Positions 44,176 through 52,432 of a DNA stretch of 64,000 nt are shown here, piece after piece. The stretch's first letter is position 1. Each line of letters opens with the position of its first letter. Under the pieces are notes generated by a model. The model was not told the origin of the DNA. It searched no databases and saw only the letters and a list, made by a program, of their open reading frames with translations. Made by a program: the position numbers and the translations under genes. Where the stretch lies: contig DATFLL010000061.1 of assembly GCA_035267785.1 (NCBI GenBank), positions 1-64,000 of the forward strand. The letters are read 5' to 3'. The DNA is from DATFLL01 sp035267785. Lineage in GTDB: Bacteria > Pseudomonadota > Gammaproteobacteria > DATFLL01.

Positions 44176-45062
44176 GGCATGACCTCCGCGTCGTGCACCG
44201 GGTTCGTGATGAGTCGTTCAACAAAAAATTCCAGATGACCGGCCGCCCCCGCGGGCAGAGGCCATTTACTGGTCCTGTCCGCAAGCGTCTGGAAGGCCAA
44301 CGCGGCCTTGCTGAACGGATAGGCTTCGACCACGCTGCGTTGGCGCTGAACCGCCTCTTTCAGGTGATCGTCGTGGGGGATGTAGCCGAGATAATCCAGC
44401 GGCACATCCAGAAAACGGTCGGTGGTCTCGACGAGCTTCTGGAAAACGGCACGGCCGTGTTCCGGGCCCTGCACCATGTTCGCCAGGATATGGACGCGGT
44501 AGACACCGTGTTCGCGACTGAGCAGCTTGATCAGCGCGTAGGCGTTGGCGATGGAGGCGGGCTCGTCGCACACCACCATCATCACCTCCTGAGCGGCCCG
44601 GCTGAAACTGACCACGCTGCCGGAGATACCGGCAGCGGTATCAATCAGGAGCACATCGAAGTCGTAGCTGAGGTCGGAGAAGGCTTGAATCAGACCGGCG
44701 TGCTCCGCGGCGCTGAGCATGGTCATGGCCTGCACGCCCGAAGAGGAGGGAATAATCTTCAGACCACCGGGCCCATCGACAATGCTCTCCTCCAGCGTGC
44801 AGTCGCCGCTGAGCACATTGGACAGGTTATAGCGCGGCCGGATGCCCAGCAGCACATCGATGTTGCCCAGGCCCAGGTCGGCGTCCATCAGCATGACCCT
44901 CTGCCCGGCGTTGGCCAAGGCCATCGCGAGGTTCACCGAGACGTTGGTCTTACCGACACCGCCCTTGCCGCTGGCCACCGCAATGACGCGGACCGGACGG
45001 CGCCGCCCCGCGGGGGGCGCACCCGCCGATCCGTCCGTCTGTTGTAGGTCAGCCATCAGCAT
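44172..45062 (-). CDS. fleN: MinD-like flagellar number regulator FleN (FlhG)
   Basis: This P-loop ATPase of the MinD/ParA family limits flagellar number, acting on FleQ and FlhF in known systems. It has the deviant Walker A VIAVASGKGGVGKTNVSVNLA near residue 35, MLMDADLGLGNIDVLLG near 65, and IDTAAGISGSVVSFSRAAQEVMMV. About 297 residues from MLMADLQQTDG at 45062; MADL at 45056 is equally possible. A sigma-54 promoter lies 124 bases upstream. flhF, which normally precedes it, is not present here. Confidence 0.94.
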   Translation of the reverse strand: MLMADLQQTDGSAGAPPAGRRRPVRVIAVASGKGGVGKTNVSVNLAMALANAGQRVMLMDADLGLGNIDVLLGIRPRYNLSNVLSGDCTLEESIVDGPGGLKIIPSSSGVQAMTMLSAAEHAGLIQAFSDLSYDFDVLLIDTAAGISGSVVSFSRAAQEVMMVVCDEPASIANAYALIKLLSREHGVYRVHILANMVQGPEHGRAVFQKLVETTDRFLDVPLDYLGYIPHDDHLKEAVQRQRSVVEAYPFSKAALAFQTLADRTSKWPLPAGAAGHLEFFVERLITNPVHDAEVMP

Positions 45063-45384
45063 GTGCCACCATTTCACTCGCTGCCGCATTCGCTGCGTTG
45101 TTCATCGCTACTCTCCAGCCCGTGGGCGGGCCTCCCTTCTCGGCCGGCTTCCAGGCGCACGCGCCGACCCGGCCAGGGATTCTTCTGCAATTTGTGTTCC
45201 AGCACACAAGAGCAGCGAGGACTTTGTCCGTTGAACGTCTATATTATTGATTTAATGAGAAAACGCCCGAGACGGCCGCCATCCGGTATTTGACAGAGGC
45301 GTGTCGGAGTCTTGACTCGCGCCGGGTTTACAGCGCCAAAGTCCCGACGTTGGGCGTGGAAAAGCGGGTGGGGAGCGAGCGCGG
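45063..45384. other. Gap between fleN and orn
   Basis: This 322-base stretch contains the RpoN promoter (45186-45201) and the fleN leader. In that leader an 18-codon frame starting MNNAANAAASEMVAHA overlaps the fleN start and could act as a coupling leader. The remaining part beside the orn stop shows no gene or clear hairpin. Confidence 0.55.
45186..45201 (-). promoter_or_regulatory. Sigma-54 (RpoN) promoter of fleN-fliA
   Basis: On the minus strand TGGAAC-ACAAA-TTGCA matches the -24/-12 consensus TGGCAC-N5-TTGCA with one mismatch and the exact 10-base spacing between GG and GC. It is the right distance upstream of fleN, with about 110 bases of leader. Confidence 0.75.
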
Positions 45385-45936
45385 TCAGGCCGGCAGGCGG
45401 ATCAGGTGCTCGCGGTAATGCTGGAGCTCACGGATGGAATCGCGGATGTCGTCCAGGGCGAGATGGGCACCCTGTTTGGAGTAGCCACTGTAGACGCTCG
45501 GGTGCCAGCGCCGCGCCAGCTCCTTCAATGTGCTGACATCCAGGTTGCGGTAGTGGAAATAGGCCTCCAGCGCGGGCATGCATCGGGCGAGAAAGCGCCG
45601 GTCCTGGCAGATGCTGTTGCCGCACATGGGCGAGGCGTTGGCCGGCACGTATTGGCGCAGAAATTCCAGGGTCTGGCGCTCGGCCTCGGCCTCGTCGCAG
45701 TCGCTGGCGCGTACCCGCTCGATGAGGCCCGAACCGCCGTGCGTCTTCTTGTTCCACTCGTCCATGCCCTCGAGCGCCTCGTCGGGCTGGTGAACGGCCA
45801 AAACGGGCCCCTCGGCCAGGACATTGAGCCCGCTGTCGGTCACGATGGTAGCGATCTCGATGATCCGGTCGTTCATCGTGTCCAGGCCGGTCATTTCGAG
45901 ATCGATCCAGATAAGGTTGTTCGGATCCTGCGCCAT
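45385..45936 (-). CDS. orn: Oligoribonuclease
   Basis: This 3'-5' exonuclease degrades di- and short oligoribonucleotides, including pGpG from cyclic di-GMP turnover. It has the DEDDh motifs: NNLIWIDLEMTGLD near residue 6, SPMCGNSICQDRRFLARCMP near 105, and YSKQGAHLALDDIRDSIREL near 155. The 183 residues from MAQDPNNLI fit the family (181). It is divergent from the M48 protease gene, and rsgA lies nearby as in other gammaproteobacteria. Confidence 0.96.
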   Translation of the reverse strand: MAQDPNNLIWIDLEMTGLDTMNDRIIEIATIVTDSGLNVLAEGPVLAVHQPDEALEGMDEWNKKTHGGSGLIERVRASDCDEAEAERQTLEFLRQYVPANASPMCGNSICQDRRFLARCMPALEAYFHYRNLDVSTLKELARRWHPSVYSGYSKQGAHLALDDIRDSIRELQHYREHLIRLPA

Positions 45937-46037
45937 GATATCCTTGAGTCCTGCTCGGTGATGCCGGTCAGGCATTCTACCAAACGCAAACCCGCGGTGC
46001 CGAATTCTCGCCGCATCATTGTTCTGTCTGGAGCTCG

Positions 46038-47285
46038 ATGAACGCCTTCACCTGGTTCGTCCTCGCTGTCCTCGCCCTGGTGACCGTAATCCAGCTTTGG
46101 CTGGCACGCCGCCACGTGCGCCACGTCCAGCGCCATCGCGACTCGGTCCCGGAGGCGTTTCGCGACGCCGTGGACGCGAGCGCCCATCACAAGGCGGCGG
46201 CCTACACCATCGCCAAGACCCGCGCGGCAATGGCCGATACGCTCATCGCCGCGGCCTTGTTCGTGCTATGGACATTGGGCGGCGCCCTGGAGGGCCTCGA
46301 CGGGCTCTGGCATGCCACCGGGCTCTCACCGCTGGTAGCGGGCACGGGCTTCGTGGTCAGCTTTCTCGCGCTGAGCAGCGTGCTCGAGCTGCCCATGGAC
46401 GTCTATCGCACCTTCGGGATCGAGCGTCGATTCGGCTTCAGCCGCATGAGCGCCGGACTGTTCATCGCGGACAACTTCAAGCAGCTGCTGCTGACGCTTG
46501 CCATCGCCGCGCCGCTGGTATGGGTAGTGCTGTGGCTGATGGCCGACGCGGGGCCCCTGTGGTGGCTGGCGGCCTGGGTCGTGTGGATGGGATTCAGTGT
46601 GCTGATGCTGTGGGCCTACCCCGTGGTCATCGCGCCCCTGTTCAACCGCTTCCTGCCGCTGGACAATCCCGAGCTGCGCCAGCGCATCGAACGCCTGCTC
46701 GCGCGCTGCGGCTTCGCCAGCAAGGGAATCTTCGTCATGGACGGCTCGCGCCGCTCAAGCCACGGCAACGCCTATTTCACCGGACTGGGCGAAAACAAGC
46801 GCATCGTGTTCTTCGACACGCTGCTCAACAGCCTCGACGCCGTTGAGATCGAGGCGGTCCTGGCCCATGAGCTCGGCCACTTCAAGCGCCATCATGTCGC
46901 CAAACGCCTCATGAGCATGTCGGCACTCAGCCTGCTGGCCTTGGGCGCACTGGGCTGGCTGAGCGGACAGCCCTGGTTCTATGCCGGGCTCGGAATGAGC
47001 CAGTCATCGACCCATGCCGCCCTGGTCCTGTTCCTGCTGATTGCACCGCTGGCGGGATTCTTCATCCAACCGGCCCTGGCCGCGGGCATGCGCCGCCATG
47101 AGTTCGAGGCGGACGATTTCGCCGCCGAGCAGACCGATCCCTCGACGCTTGTGCGGGCATTGGTCAAGTTGTACGAGGACAACGCCAATACGCTGACACC
47201 GGACCCGCTCTACTCGGCGTTCCATGACTCCCATCCCCCGGCACCGGTGCGCGTGGCCCATTTGTTGACTAAAATTCCCGGGTAA
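46038..47285 (+). CDS. M48 family membrane metalloprotease (Ste24/CaaX protease 1 type)
   Basis: The 415-residue protein has several transmembrane helices, the zinc motif AHELGHFKRHH near residue 278 and the third-ligand segment HEFEADDFAAEQ near 355. VLELPMDVYRTFGIERRFGFSRMSAGLFIADNFK is typical of Ste24-type CAAX endopeptidases. In bacteria, which lack farnesylated CAAX proteins, these act in membrane protein quality control (inferred). It is followed 17 bases later by a cytochrome gene. Confidence 0.92.
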   Translation: MNAFTWFVLAVLALVTVIQLWLARRHVRHVQRHRDSVPEAFRDAVDASAHHKAAAYTIAKTRAAMADTLIAAALFVLWTLGGALEGLDGLWHATGLSPLVAGTGFVVSFLALSSVLELPMDVYRTFGIERRFGFSRMSAGLFIADNFKQLLLTLAIAAPLVWVVLWLMADAGPLWWLAAWVVWMGFSVLMLWAYPVVIAPLFNRFLPLDNPELRQRIERLLARCGFASKGIFVMDGSRRSSHGNAYFTGLGENKRIVFFDTLLNSLDAVEIEAVLAHELGHFKRHHVAKRLMSMSALSLLALGALGWLSGQPWFYAGLGMSQSSTHAALVLFLLIAPLAGFFIQPALAAGMRRHEFEADDFAAEQTDPSTLVRALVKLYEDNANTLTPDPLYSAFHDSHPPAPVRVAHLLTKIPG

Positions 47286-47302
47286 CGAGCACGAGGTACA
47301 TC

Positions 47303-47632
47303 ATGAACGTACGGCATCTATCGCGCATCGGCCCCCAATTGGGCCTGGCCCTGGGTCTGTCCCTGAGCCTCATCGGTACGGCCGCACACGCGGCGGACGT
47401 CAAACGCGGCAAGGAGCTGCACGATCAGAACTGCATCCAATGCCACGCCTCGATCGTCGGGGGCAACGGCACGGCCATTTACACGCGCCCCGATCGACGC
47501 ATCGACTCGCTGGCCGCGTTGAACAAACAGGTGCACCGCTGCAAGAACAGCCTGGGCGTGTCCTGGCCCGAGGACCAGATCCAGGACGTGGTCGCGTATC
47601 TGAATCACACTTTCTACCACTTCAAGAAGTGA
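47303..47632 (+). CDS. Small periplasmic c-type cytochrome without a Met ligand
   Basis: A signal peptide (ending AHAAD) precedes a mature part of about 80 residues with one haem motif CIQCH. The conserved segment IYTRPDRRIDSLAALNKQVHRCKNSLGVSWPEDQIQDVVAYLN follows. No Met occurs in the mature protein, so the usual Met sixth haem ligand is missing; the His of HRCK is a candidate ligand, and there is an unpaired extra Cys beside it. It is three bases from the pterin dehydratase gene and co-directional with the protease gene. Confidence 0.9.
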   Translation: MNVRHLSRIGPQLGLALGLSLSLIGTAAHAADVKRGKELHDQNCIQCHASIVGGNGTAIYTRPDRRIDSLAALNKQVHRCKNSLGVSWPEDQIQDVVAYLNHTFYHFKK

Positions 47633-47635
47633 TCC

Positions 47636-47974
47636 ATGACTGAGCTCACCGAAAAGCATTGTGTTCCCTGTGAAGGCGGCACCGAGGCGCTCGACACCAA
47701 GACGGCCGAGCGTTTTCTGGCCAAGGTCGAGGGCTGGACGCTCGACAACGACGGCAAGGTCATCTACCGGGAGTACCGCTTCAAGAACTATTACCAGACC
47801 ATCGCCTTCGTCAACGCCCTGGCCTGGATCGCCCATCAGGAGGATCACCACCCCGATCTCGAGGTGGGCTACAATCGCTGCCTGGTCCGCTACAGCACCC
47901 ACGCCATCGGCGGACTGTCCGAAAACGACTTCATCTGCGCGGCCAAGGTCAACGCCCTGCTCGACCAGGCGTGA
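47636..47974 (+). CDS. Pterin-4a-carbinolamine dehydratase
   Basis: The 112-residue product has the family active-site motif HQEDHHPDLEVGYNRCLVRYSTHAIGGLSENDF and the segment FKNYYQTIAFVNALAWIA. The enzyme dehydrates 4a-hydroxytetrahydrobiopterin, regenerating the pterin cofactor of aromatic-amino-acid hydroxylases. No phenylalanine hydroxylase gene is in this window, so it may serve another pterin role, such as with molybdopterin. An extra N-terminal CVPCEGG motif (CxxC) is common in proteobacterial members. Confidence 0.94.
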   Translation: MTELTEKHCVPCEGGTEALDTKTAERFLAKVEGWTLDNDGKVIYREYRFKNYYQTIAFVNALAWIAHQEDHHPDLEVGYNRCLVRYSTHAIGGLSENDFICAAKVNALLDQA

Positions 47975-48061
47975 ACGCCCGCATCGCCCCGATTCCCGCT
48001 ATGGCGGCCGCCGCAGTGGCAGCCGGCGACGTGCGTGTTGAGCCGCCAGGCGCCCGCTTGA

Positions 48062-49075
48062 ATGCCTAAACGCAGGCTGACCCGCCGTCAGGAATGGCGT
48101 ATCCGCAAGGTCCAGGAAGAACGCCTGGCGCGCGCCCGGCGCAAGGCCGAGCGCGTCGAGGCGGACCTGTCGGATTCCGCGCTCGGCCCCGAACAGGCAG
48201 GTACCCTGCTCGCCAACTACGGTGCCTACGCACTGATCGAGGACGAGCACGGCGAACAATTCCGCTGCGTCCTGCGCAGCAATCTCGGCGCCCTGGTCAG
48301 CGGCGATCGCGTCATCTGGCAGGCCGGGAGCGATCGCACCGGCGTCATCGTCGCCGTCGAGCCCCGGCGCACCCTGCTCGCCCGACCCGACACCGTCGGT
48401 CAGATGAAGCCCATCGCGGCCAACATCGACCAGATCATCATCGTCACCGCCCCGCGGCCCGGTATCAGCGAGTGGATGATCGACCGCTACCTGGTCGCCG
48501 CCGAGACAACGCACATCGCGCCGATCATCGTCGTCAACAAACGCGACCTGATGGACGAGGCCAAGCGGGGGCGCATCGAGGCGCGCATGTCCGAGTATCG
48601 GGCGATTGGCTACACGGTGCTGTTCGCCAGTACGAAGCGCGAGCACGGGCTGGACGAGCTGCGCGAGCACCTGCGCGGGCGCACCAGCGTGTTCGTCGGT
48701 CAGTCCGGGGTGGGCAAGTCGTCGTTGATCAACGCCCTGCTGCCCGGCGTCGACGCGCGCGTCGGAGAGCTCTCCGAGGCCAGCGGCCAGGGGCGCCACA
48801 CGACCAGCGCGGCGATGCAGTACCGTGTGCCCGGCGGGGGCAGTATCATCGACTCGCCCGGGATTCGCGACTTCGGCCTGTGGAATATCACGCCCGAGCA
48901 GGCATACGAGGGGTTCGTGGAGTTTCGCCCGTACCACGGCCAATGCCGCTTTCGCAACTGCGCCCACCGCCAGGAGCCCGGCTGTGCGCTGCAGGAGGCC
49001 GTGGCCGAAGGACACATCAGCGAGCGGCGCCTGGAGAGCTATCACCAGATCGTCGACTCGCTGGCCGGCGCGTAG
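48062..49075 (+). CDS. rsgA: Ribosome small-subunit biogenesis GTPase RsgA
   Basis: This circularly permuted GTPase helps late 30S assembly. An OB-fold follows a basic N-terminus (MPKRRLTRRQEWRIRK). The GTPase motifs appear in permuted order: G4 VVNKRDLMDE near residue 160, G1 FVGQSGVGKSSLINALLP near 217, and G3 IIDSPGIRDFGLW near 263. The zinc knuckle CRFRNCAHRQEPGCAL is near 300. The length of 337 residues is normal. It ends just before recR, which is on the other strand. Confidence 0.97.
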   Translation: MPKRRLTRRQEWRIRKVQEERLARARRKAERVEADLSDSALGPEQAGTLLANYGAYALIEDEHGEQFRCVLRSNLGALVSGDRVIWQAGSDRTGVIVAVEPRRTLLARPDTVGQMKPIAANIDQIIIVTAPRPGISEWMIDRYLVAAETTHIAPIIVVNKRDLMDEAKRGRIEARMSEYRAIGYTVLFASTKREHGLDELREHLRGRTSVFVGQSGVGKSSLINALLPGVDARVGELSEASGQGRHTTSAAMQYRVPGGGSIIDSPGIRDFGLWNITPEQAYEGFVEFRPYHGQCRFRNCAHRQEPGCALQEAVAEGHISERRLESYHQIVDSLAGA

Positions 49076-49101
49076 ACGTCGCGGCCGCGGGGCGCGAGCG
49101 G

Positions 49102-49698
49102 TTACAGGTCCCGGCGGCCCTCGAAGGCGTGGGACAGCGTGCTGCCGTCGACGTACTCCAGCTCGCCGCCCATGGGTACGCCGTGGGCGATCCGCGTAGC
49201 GCGGATGCCGCGGTGGCGCGCCATGTCGGCAATATAATGTGAGGTCGCCTCGCCCTCCACCGTCGAGCTGGTGGCCAGGATCACCTCCTCGACCTCGCCG
49301 GCGTCCAGGCGCTTGGCGAGCAGATCGAGGCCGATGTCCTCGGGGCCGATGCCGTCCAGCGGCGAGAGGTGGCCCATCAGCACGAAGTACAATCCCCGGT
49401 AGCCGGTCGCCTGCTGCACGGCGTAGACGTCGGCCGGTGTCTCCACGATGCACAGCACGGAGCGGTCCCGCCGCTCGTCCGCGCAGATAGGGCAGATTTC
49501 CTCTTCGGTCAGCGTGCGGCACACCTGGCAGTGACCGACATGCTCAACGGCCTCGCGCAGGGCGTCGGCCAATGCCAGCGCGCCGGGGCGATCGCGCTCG
49601 AGCAGGTAGTAGGCCATCCGCTGCGCGGACTTCGGTCCGACGCCCGGCAGACAACGCAGCGCCTCGATGAGGCGGCCGATGAGGGGACTGGCCGACAT
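49102..49698 (-). CDS. recR: Recombination mediator RecR
   Basis: RecR works with RecF/RecO to load RecA at gaps. It has 198 residues with an N-terminal helix-hairpin-helix (LRCLPGVGPKSAQRMAYYLL), the four-Cys zinc finger CQVCRTLTEEEICPICADE and the Toprim domain beginning LCIVETPADVYAVQ, ending with LEYVDGSTLSHAF. It forms a leftward unit with ybaB and dnaX, the classical order. Confidence 0.97.
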   Translation of the reverse strand: MSASPLIGRLIEALRCLPGVGPKSAQRMAYYLLERDRPGALALADALREAVEHVGHCQVCRTLTEEEICPICADERRDRSVLCIVETPADVYAVQQATGYRGLYFVLMGHLSPLDGIGPEDIGLDLLAKRLDAGEVEEVILATSSTVEGEATSHYIADMARHRGIRATRIAHGVPMGGELEYVDGSTLSHAFEGRRDL

Positions 49699-49705
49699 CG
49701 ATGCC

Positions 49706-50029
49706 TCAGAACGGAAGTTTGAAGCCGCCGGGAAGTCCCAGCCCGGAGGTCAGCCCCGACATCTTCTCGCTGGAGACCTTCTCGACCTGGCGCACGGCGT
49801 CGTTCACCGCCGCGGCGATCAAATCCTCGAGCATGTCCTTGTCGTCACCGATCAGACTGTCGTCGATGCTCACTCGCTTGACGTCGTGGCGACCCGTCAT
49901 GACCACGCTGACCATGCCGCCACCGGCCTGCCCCGTGACCTCCATGTTCGCCAGCTCCTCCTGGGCCTTTTCCATGTTGGCCTGCATCTGCTGGGCCTGC
50001 TTCATCAGGTTGCCGATTCCACCTTTCAT
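49706..50029 (-). CDS. YbaB/EbfC family nucleoid-associated protein
   Basis: This is a small dimeric DNA-binding protein of 107 residues from MKGGIGNLMKQAQQMQANMEKAQEELANMEVTG. The coiled-coil-like N-terminal helix and the VSIDDSLIGDDKDMLEDLIAAAVNDA segment are typical of the family. The start at 50029 is preferred over 50050. It lies between dnaX and recR, seven bases from recR. Confidence 0.95.
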   Translation of the reverse strand: MKGGIGNLMKQAQQMQANMEKAQEELANMEVTGQAGGGMVSVVMTGRHDVKRVSIDDSLIGDDKDMLEDLIAAAVNDAVRQVEKVSSEKMSGLTSGLGLPGGFKLPF

Positions 50030-50131
50030 AGTCTTAACACCTCTGAACACATCGGAATAAGTTAACGGGCTGTTGAAACGACTCGACGCCAGTCGCGCTC
50101 TGCGGCGCCGCCCCTTGGCAGGACCAACCGT

Positions 50132-51883
50132 TCAATCGAGCGGTTGGATCGAATCGGGTTTGATACGGGCGTCGAACTTCTCGACGATGGCCTGGACGTT
50201 GGCATCGTCCTGGATCTGTCGCTCGGCCTCGGCCTGGCGTTCGCCGCGCTGGCGATCCTCTCGCGCGGCGGGTGTCTCGCTCGGCGGAGCCTGTACCTTG
50301 ATATGCAGCGTGATCGCCTCGCCGAAGTGCGCACTCAGCGCCTCCTGCAGCTTGGCCTCGCGCTCCTTGGTCAACAGCTGCGCGCAGGCCGGGTCCAGCG
50401 CCATCTCCAACACGTTGCCTGCCCGCCCCAGGGGCGCGGCATGCACGGCAAGTTGGCGCACGACGCCGCTGAGCTTCAATTGGGCGACGACGCCCGCCCA
50501 GTCTTCCACCGGCCCGCCGCCGGCCGATGGCGCTTGCGTATCCGCGCGGCTCGTCGCCGCCGGGGCGGCCGGGGCCGGGCCTTGAGCGGTCCGGGCCTCG
50601 TTCGAGGCATCGCGCGGCCTCGAGGCTGGCGCGGAGGACGAGCTCGCGGCGGGCGGTTTGGCCCCGCCGCGTGCCGGCGCGGCCGACGAGGTCCGCGGTG
50701 TTGGCGCCGCCCGACCGCCTCCTGCGGCACCCGCGCCGACACCGCCAGCCGCCGGCGTCGACTGTGGAGACGAAAGCGGCGCCGACGCCCCGGCCTCGCC
50801 TGCCGGGCGGAAGGCCAGCATGCGCAGCAGCACCATCTCCAGCCCGCTGCGCGGGTCGGGCGCCAGCGGCAAGTCGCGTCGTCCGATGAGGCCGATTTGA
50901 TAAAACAGCTGCACGTCCTCGGGACTGAGCGACTCGGCCAGGGCGCTCAGGGCGTCGCGATCGCCCATCGCCTCGTCGTAGGCGTCGGGGGCGACCTGCA
51001 GCAGCGCTACGCGGTGCAGCACCAAGACGATCTCGGCCAGCACACCGGCGTAGTCCGGTGCCTGGGCGGCCAATTCGTTCAGCGTATCGAGCACCGCGCC
51101 GGCGTCGCCGCGCGCCAGTGCCTGGAGGATGGCCTGGACGTGGCCCTGCTCGATGGTGCCGAGCATGGCCTGCACCTCCTCGCCGGTGATCTGCCCCGCG
51201 CCATAGGCAATGGCCTGATCGAGCAGGCTGAGCGCATCGCGCATCGAGCCGTCGGCCGCGCGCGCGACCTGAGACAGTGCCGCCGGCTCGGCCGGTACAC
51301 CCTCCTGCTCTAGAATACGGCTCAGGTGCTCTCGAATGAGCTCGGCGGGCAAGCGGCGCAGGTTGAACTGCAGGCAGCGCGACAGGATGGTGACCGGCAG
51401 CTTCTGCGGATCGGTCGTGGCCAGCAGGAACTTGATATGCGGCGGCGGCTCCTCGAGCGTCTTGAGCAGCGCGTTGAAGCTGTGATTGGAAAGCATGTGC
51501 ACCTCGTCGATGAGGTACACCTTGTAGCGCCCGCGCGTGGGCGCGTACTGCACGTTGTCCAGGAGCTCGCGCGTGTCCTCCACCTTGGTGCGCGAGGCGG
51601 CGTCGACCTCGATGAGGTCCACGAAGCGGCCCTCATCGATCTCGCGGCAGGCCGAGCACTCCCCGCAGGGGGTGGAGCTCACACCCTTCTCGCAGTTCAG
51701 TGACTTGGCCAGGATGCGCGCGATGGTCGTCTTGCCGACGCCGCGCGTGCCGGCAAACAGGAAGGCGTGGTGGAGCCGATCATGGTCCAGCGCATTGATA
51801 AGCGCGCGCAGCACGTGCTCCTGACCGACCATCTCGGCGAACGAACGCGGGCGCCATTTGCGCGCAAGCACCTGATAACTCAT
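50132..51883 (-). CDS. dnaX: DNA polymerase III subunits gamma/tau DnaX
   Basis: This is the clamp-loader ATPase of the replicase. MSYQVLARKWRPRSFAEMVGQEHV is the family start. Walker A LFAGTRGVGKTTIARILA is near residue 43, the zinc module CEKGVSSTPCGECSACRE near 64, and a DEVH box (IDEVHMLSNHSFNALLKTLEEPP) near 127. A long Ala/Pro-rich linker (about 375-455) leads to a tau-type C-terminal domain (VAQLKLSGVVRQLAVHA). The length of 583 residues is shorter than E. coli tau (643). I see no A-AAA-AAG slippery site, so production of a separate gamma form is uncertain. Confidence 0.96.
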   Translation of the reverse strand: MSYQVLARKWRPRSFAEMVGQEHVLRALINALDHDRLHHAFLFAGTRGVGKTTIARILAKSLNCEKGVSSTPCGECSACREIDEGRFVDLIEVDAASRTKVEDTRELLDNVQYAPTRGRYKVYLIDEVHMLSNHSFNALLKTLEEPPPHIKFLLATTDPQKLPVTILSRCLQFNLRRLPAELIREHLSRILEQEGVPAEPAALSQVARAADGSMRDALSLLDQAIAYGAGQITGEEVQAMLGTIEQGHVQAILQALARGDAGAVLDTLNELAAQAPDYAGVLAEIVLVLHRVALLQVAPDAYDEAMGDRDALSALAESLSPEDVQLFYQIGLIGRRDLPLAPDPRSGLEMVLLRMLAFRPAGEAGASAPLSSPQSTPAAGGVGAGAAGGGRAAPTPRTSSAAPARGGAKPPAASSSSAPASRPRDASNEARTAQGPAPAAPAATSRADTQAPSAGGGPVEDWAGVVAQLKLSGVVRQLAVHAAPLGRAGNVLEMALDPACAQLLTKEREAKLQEALSAHFGEAITLHIKVQAPPSETPAAREDRQRGERQAEAERQIQDDANVQAIVEKFDARIKPDSIQPLD

Positions 51884-51974
51884 TGGGATCTCGCCGGCGG
51901 CCAGAAAAACACCGCCCCAGTATACCGCAGGCCAGGCCGGTTTTGCGGGGTCCGAAGAGGCGAAAAGGTGGCAA

Positions 51975-52076
51975 CCCGTGCCAGCCGCACCCCGGCACAC
52001 GAGTCCACCGCTGCCGCTGCTCCCTTCCGGGCCTGACGGGGTTCACGGTCTGTCGTTGCGAGGGGACCGACACGGG
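51975..52076 (-). ncRNA. ffs: Signal recognition particle 4.5S RNA
   Basis: The minus strand contains the invariant SRP core CAGGCCCGGAAGGGAGCAGC, which forms the GGAA tetraloop and the asymmetric internal loop bound by Ffh. Terminal strands CCCGTG (5' end near 52076) and CACGGG (3' end near 51975) pair, giving a hairpin of about 102 nt. Its position just upstream of dnaX is shared with many proteobacteria. Confidence 0.95.
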
Positions 52077-52432
52077 TCACCGTCGACCGATCTTGAGTGG
52101 CGAGTGGCGCGGAGCGAGCTGCGAGGGACAGGCCTCGGCAGCGCCGACTCTGGAGACCTCACCGCGAGACGACACCGGCGAGGTGTGGCGGGCAGGCGCT
52201 CAAGCCCCTGCATCGCGCCGCTATGATGCCAGAGCCGCCCGCCGGAAACAAGAACATGATTTTACGAAAGAATTTCACCGCCCCGAGACTACCGGCTTTG
52301 TGAGTGTATCCGGGTACTTATCGGAGACCCCGCACCCCGACCCGCCCCCGGCGGGCACGAACGTCCGGACGGCGATTTCCCGCCGACCTGCTAATCTCAA
52401 TAGGCTGATCGCTGCCACCGGAGGACCGTGCC
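52077..52432. other. Gap between ffs and the dienelactone hydrolase gene
   Basis: This 356-base stretch must contain the ffs promoter (not clearly recognisable) and the promoter of the hydrolase gene. A GAGTGGCGAGTGGCG stretch at about 52096-52110 looks like a single degenerate copy of the ACTCGCC-type repeats seen elsewhere. A good GGAGG lies 8 bases before the hydrolase ATG. I see no further gene. Confidence 0.5.

Noticed and set aside
50132..51883. Programmed frameshift in dnaX
   Set aside because: No A-AAA-AAG heptamer or similar run of A was seen in the gene, so a gamma form by frameshifting is not supported.
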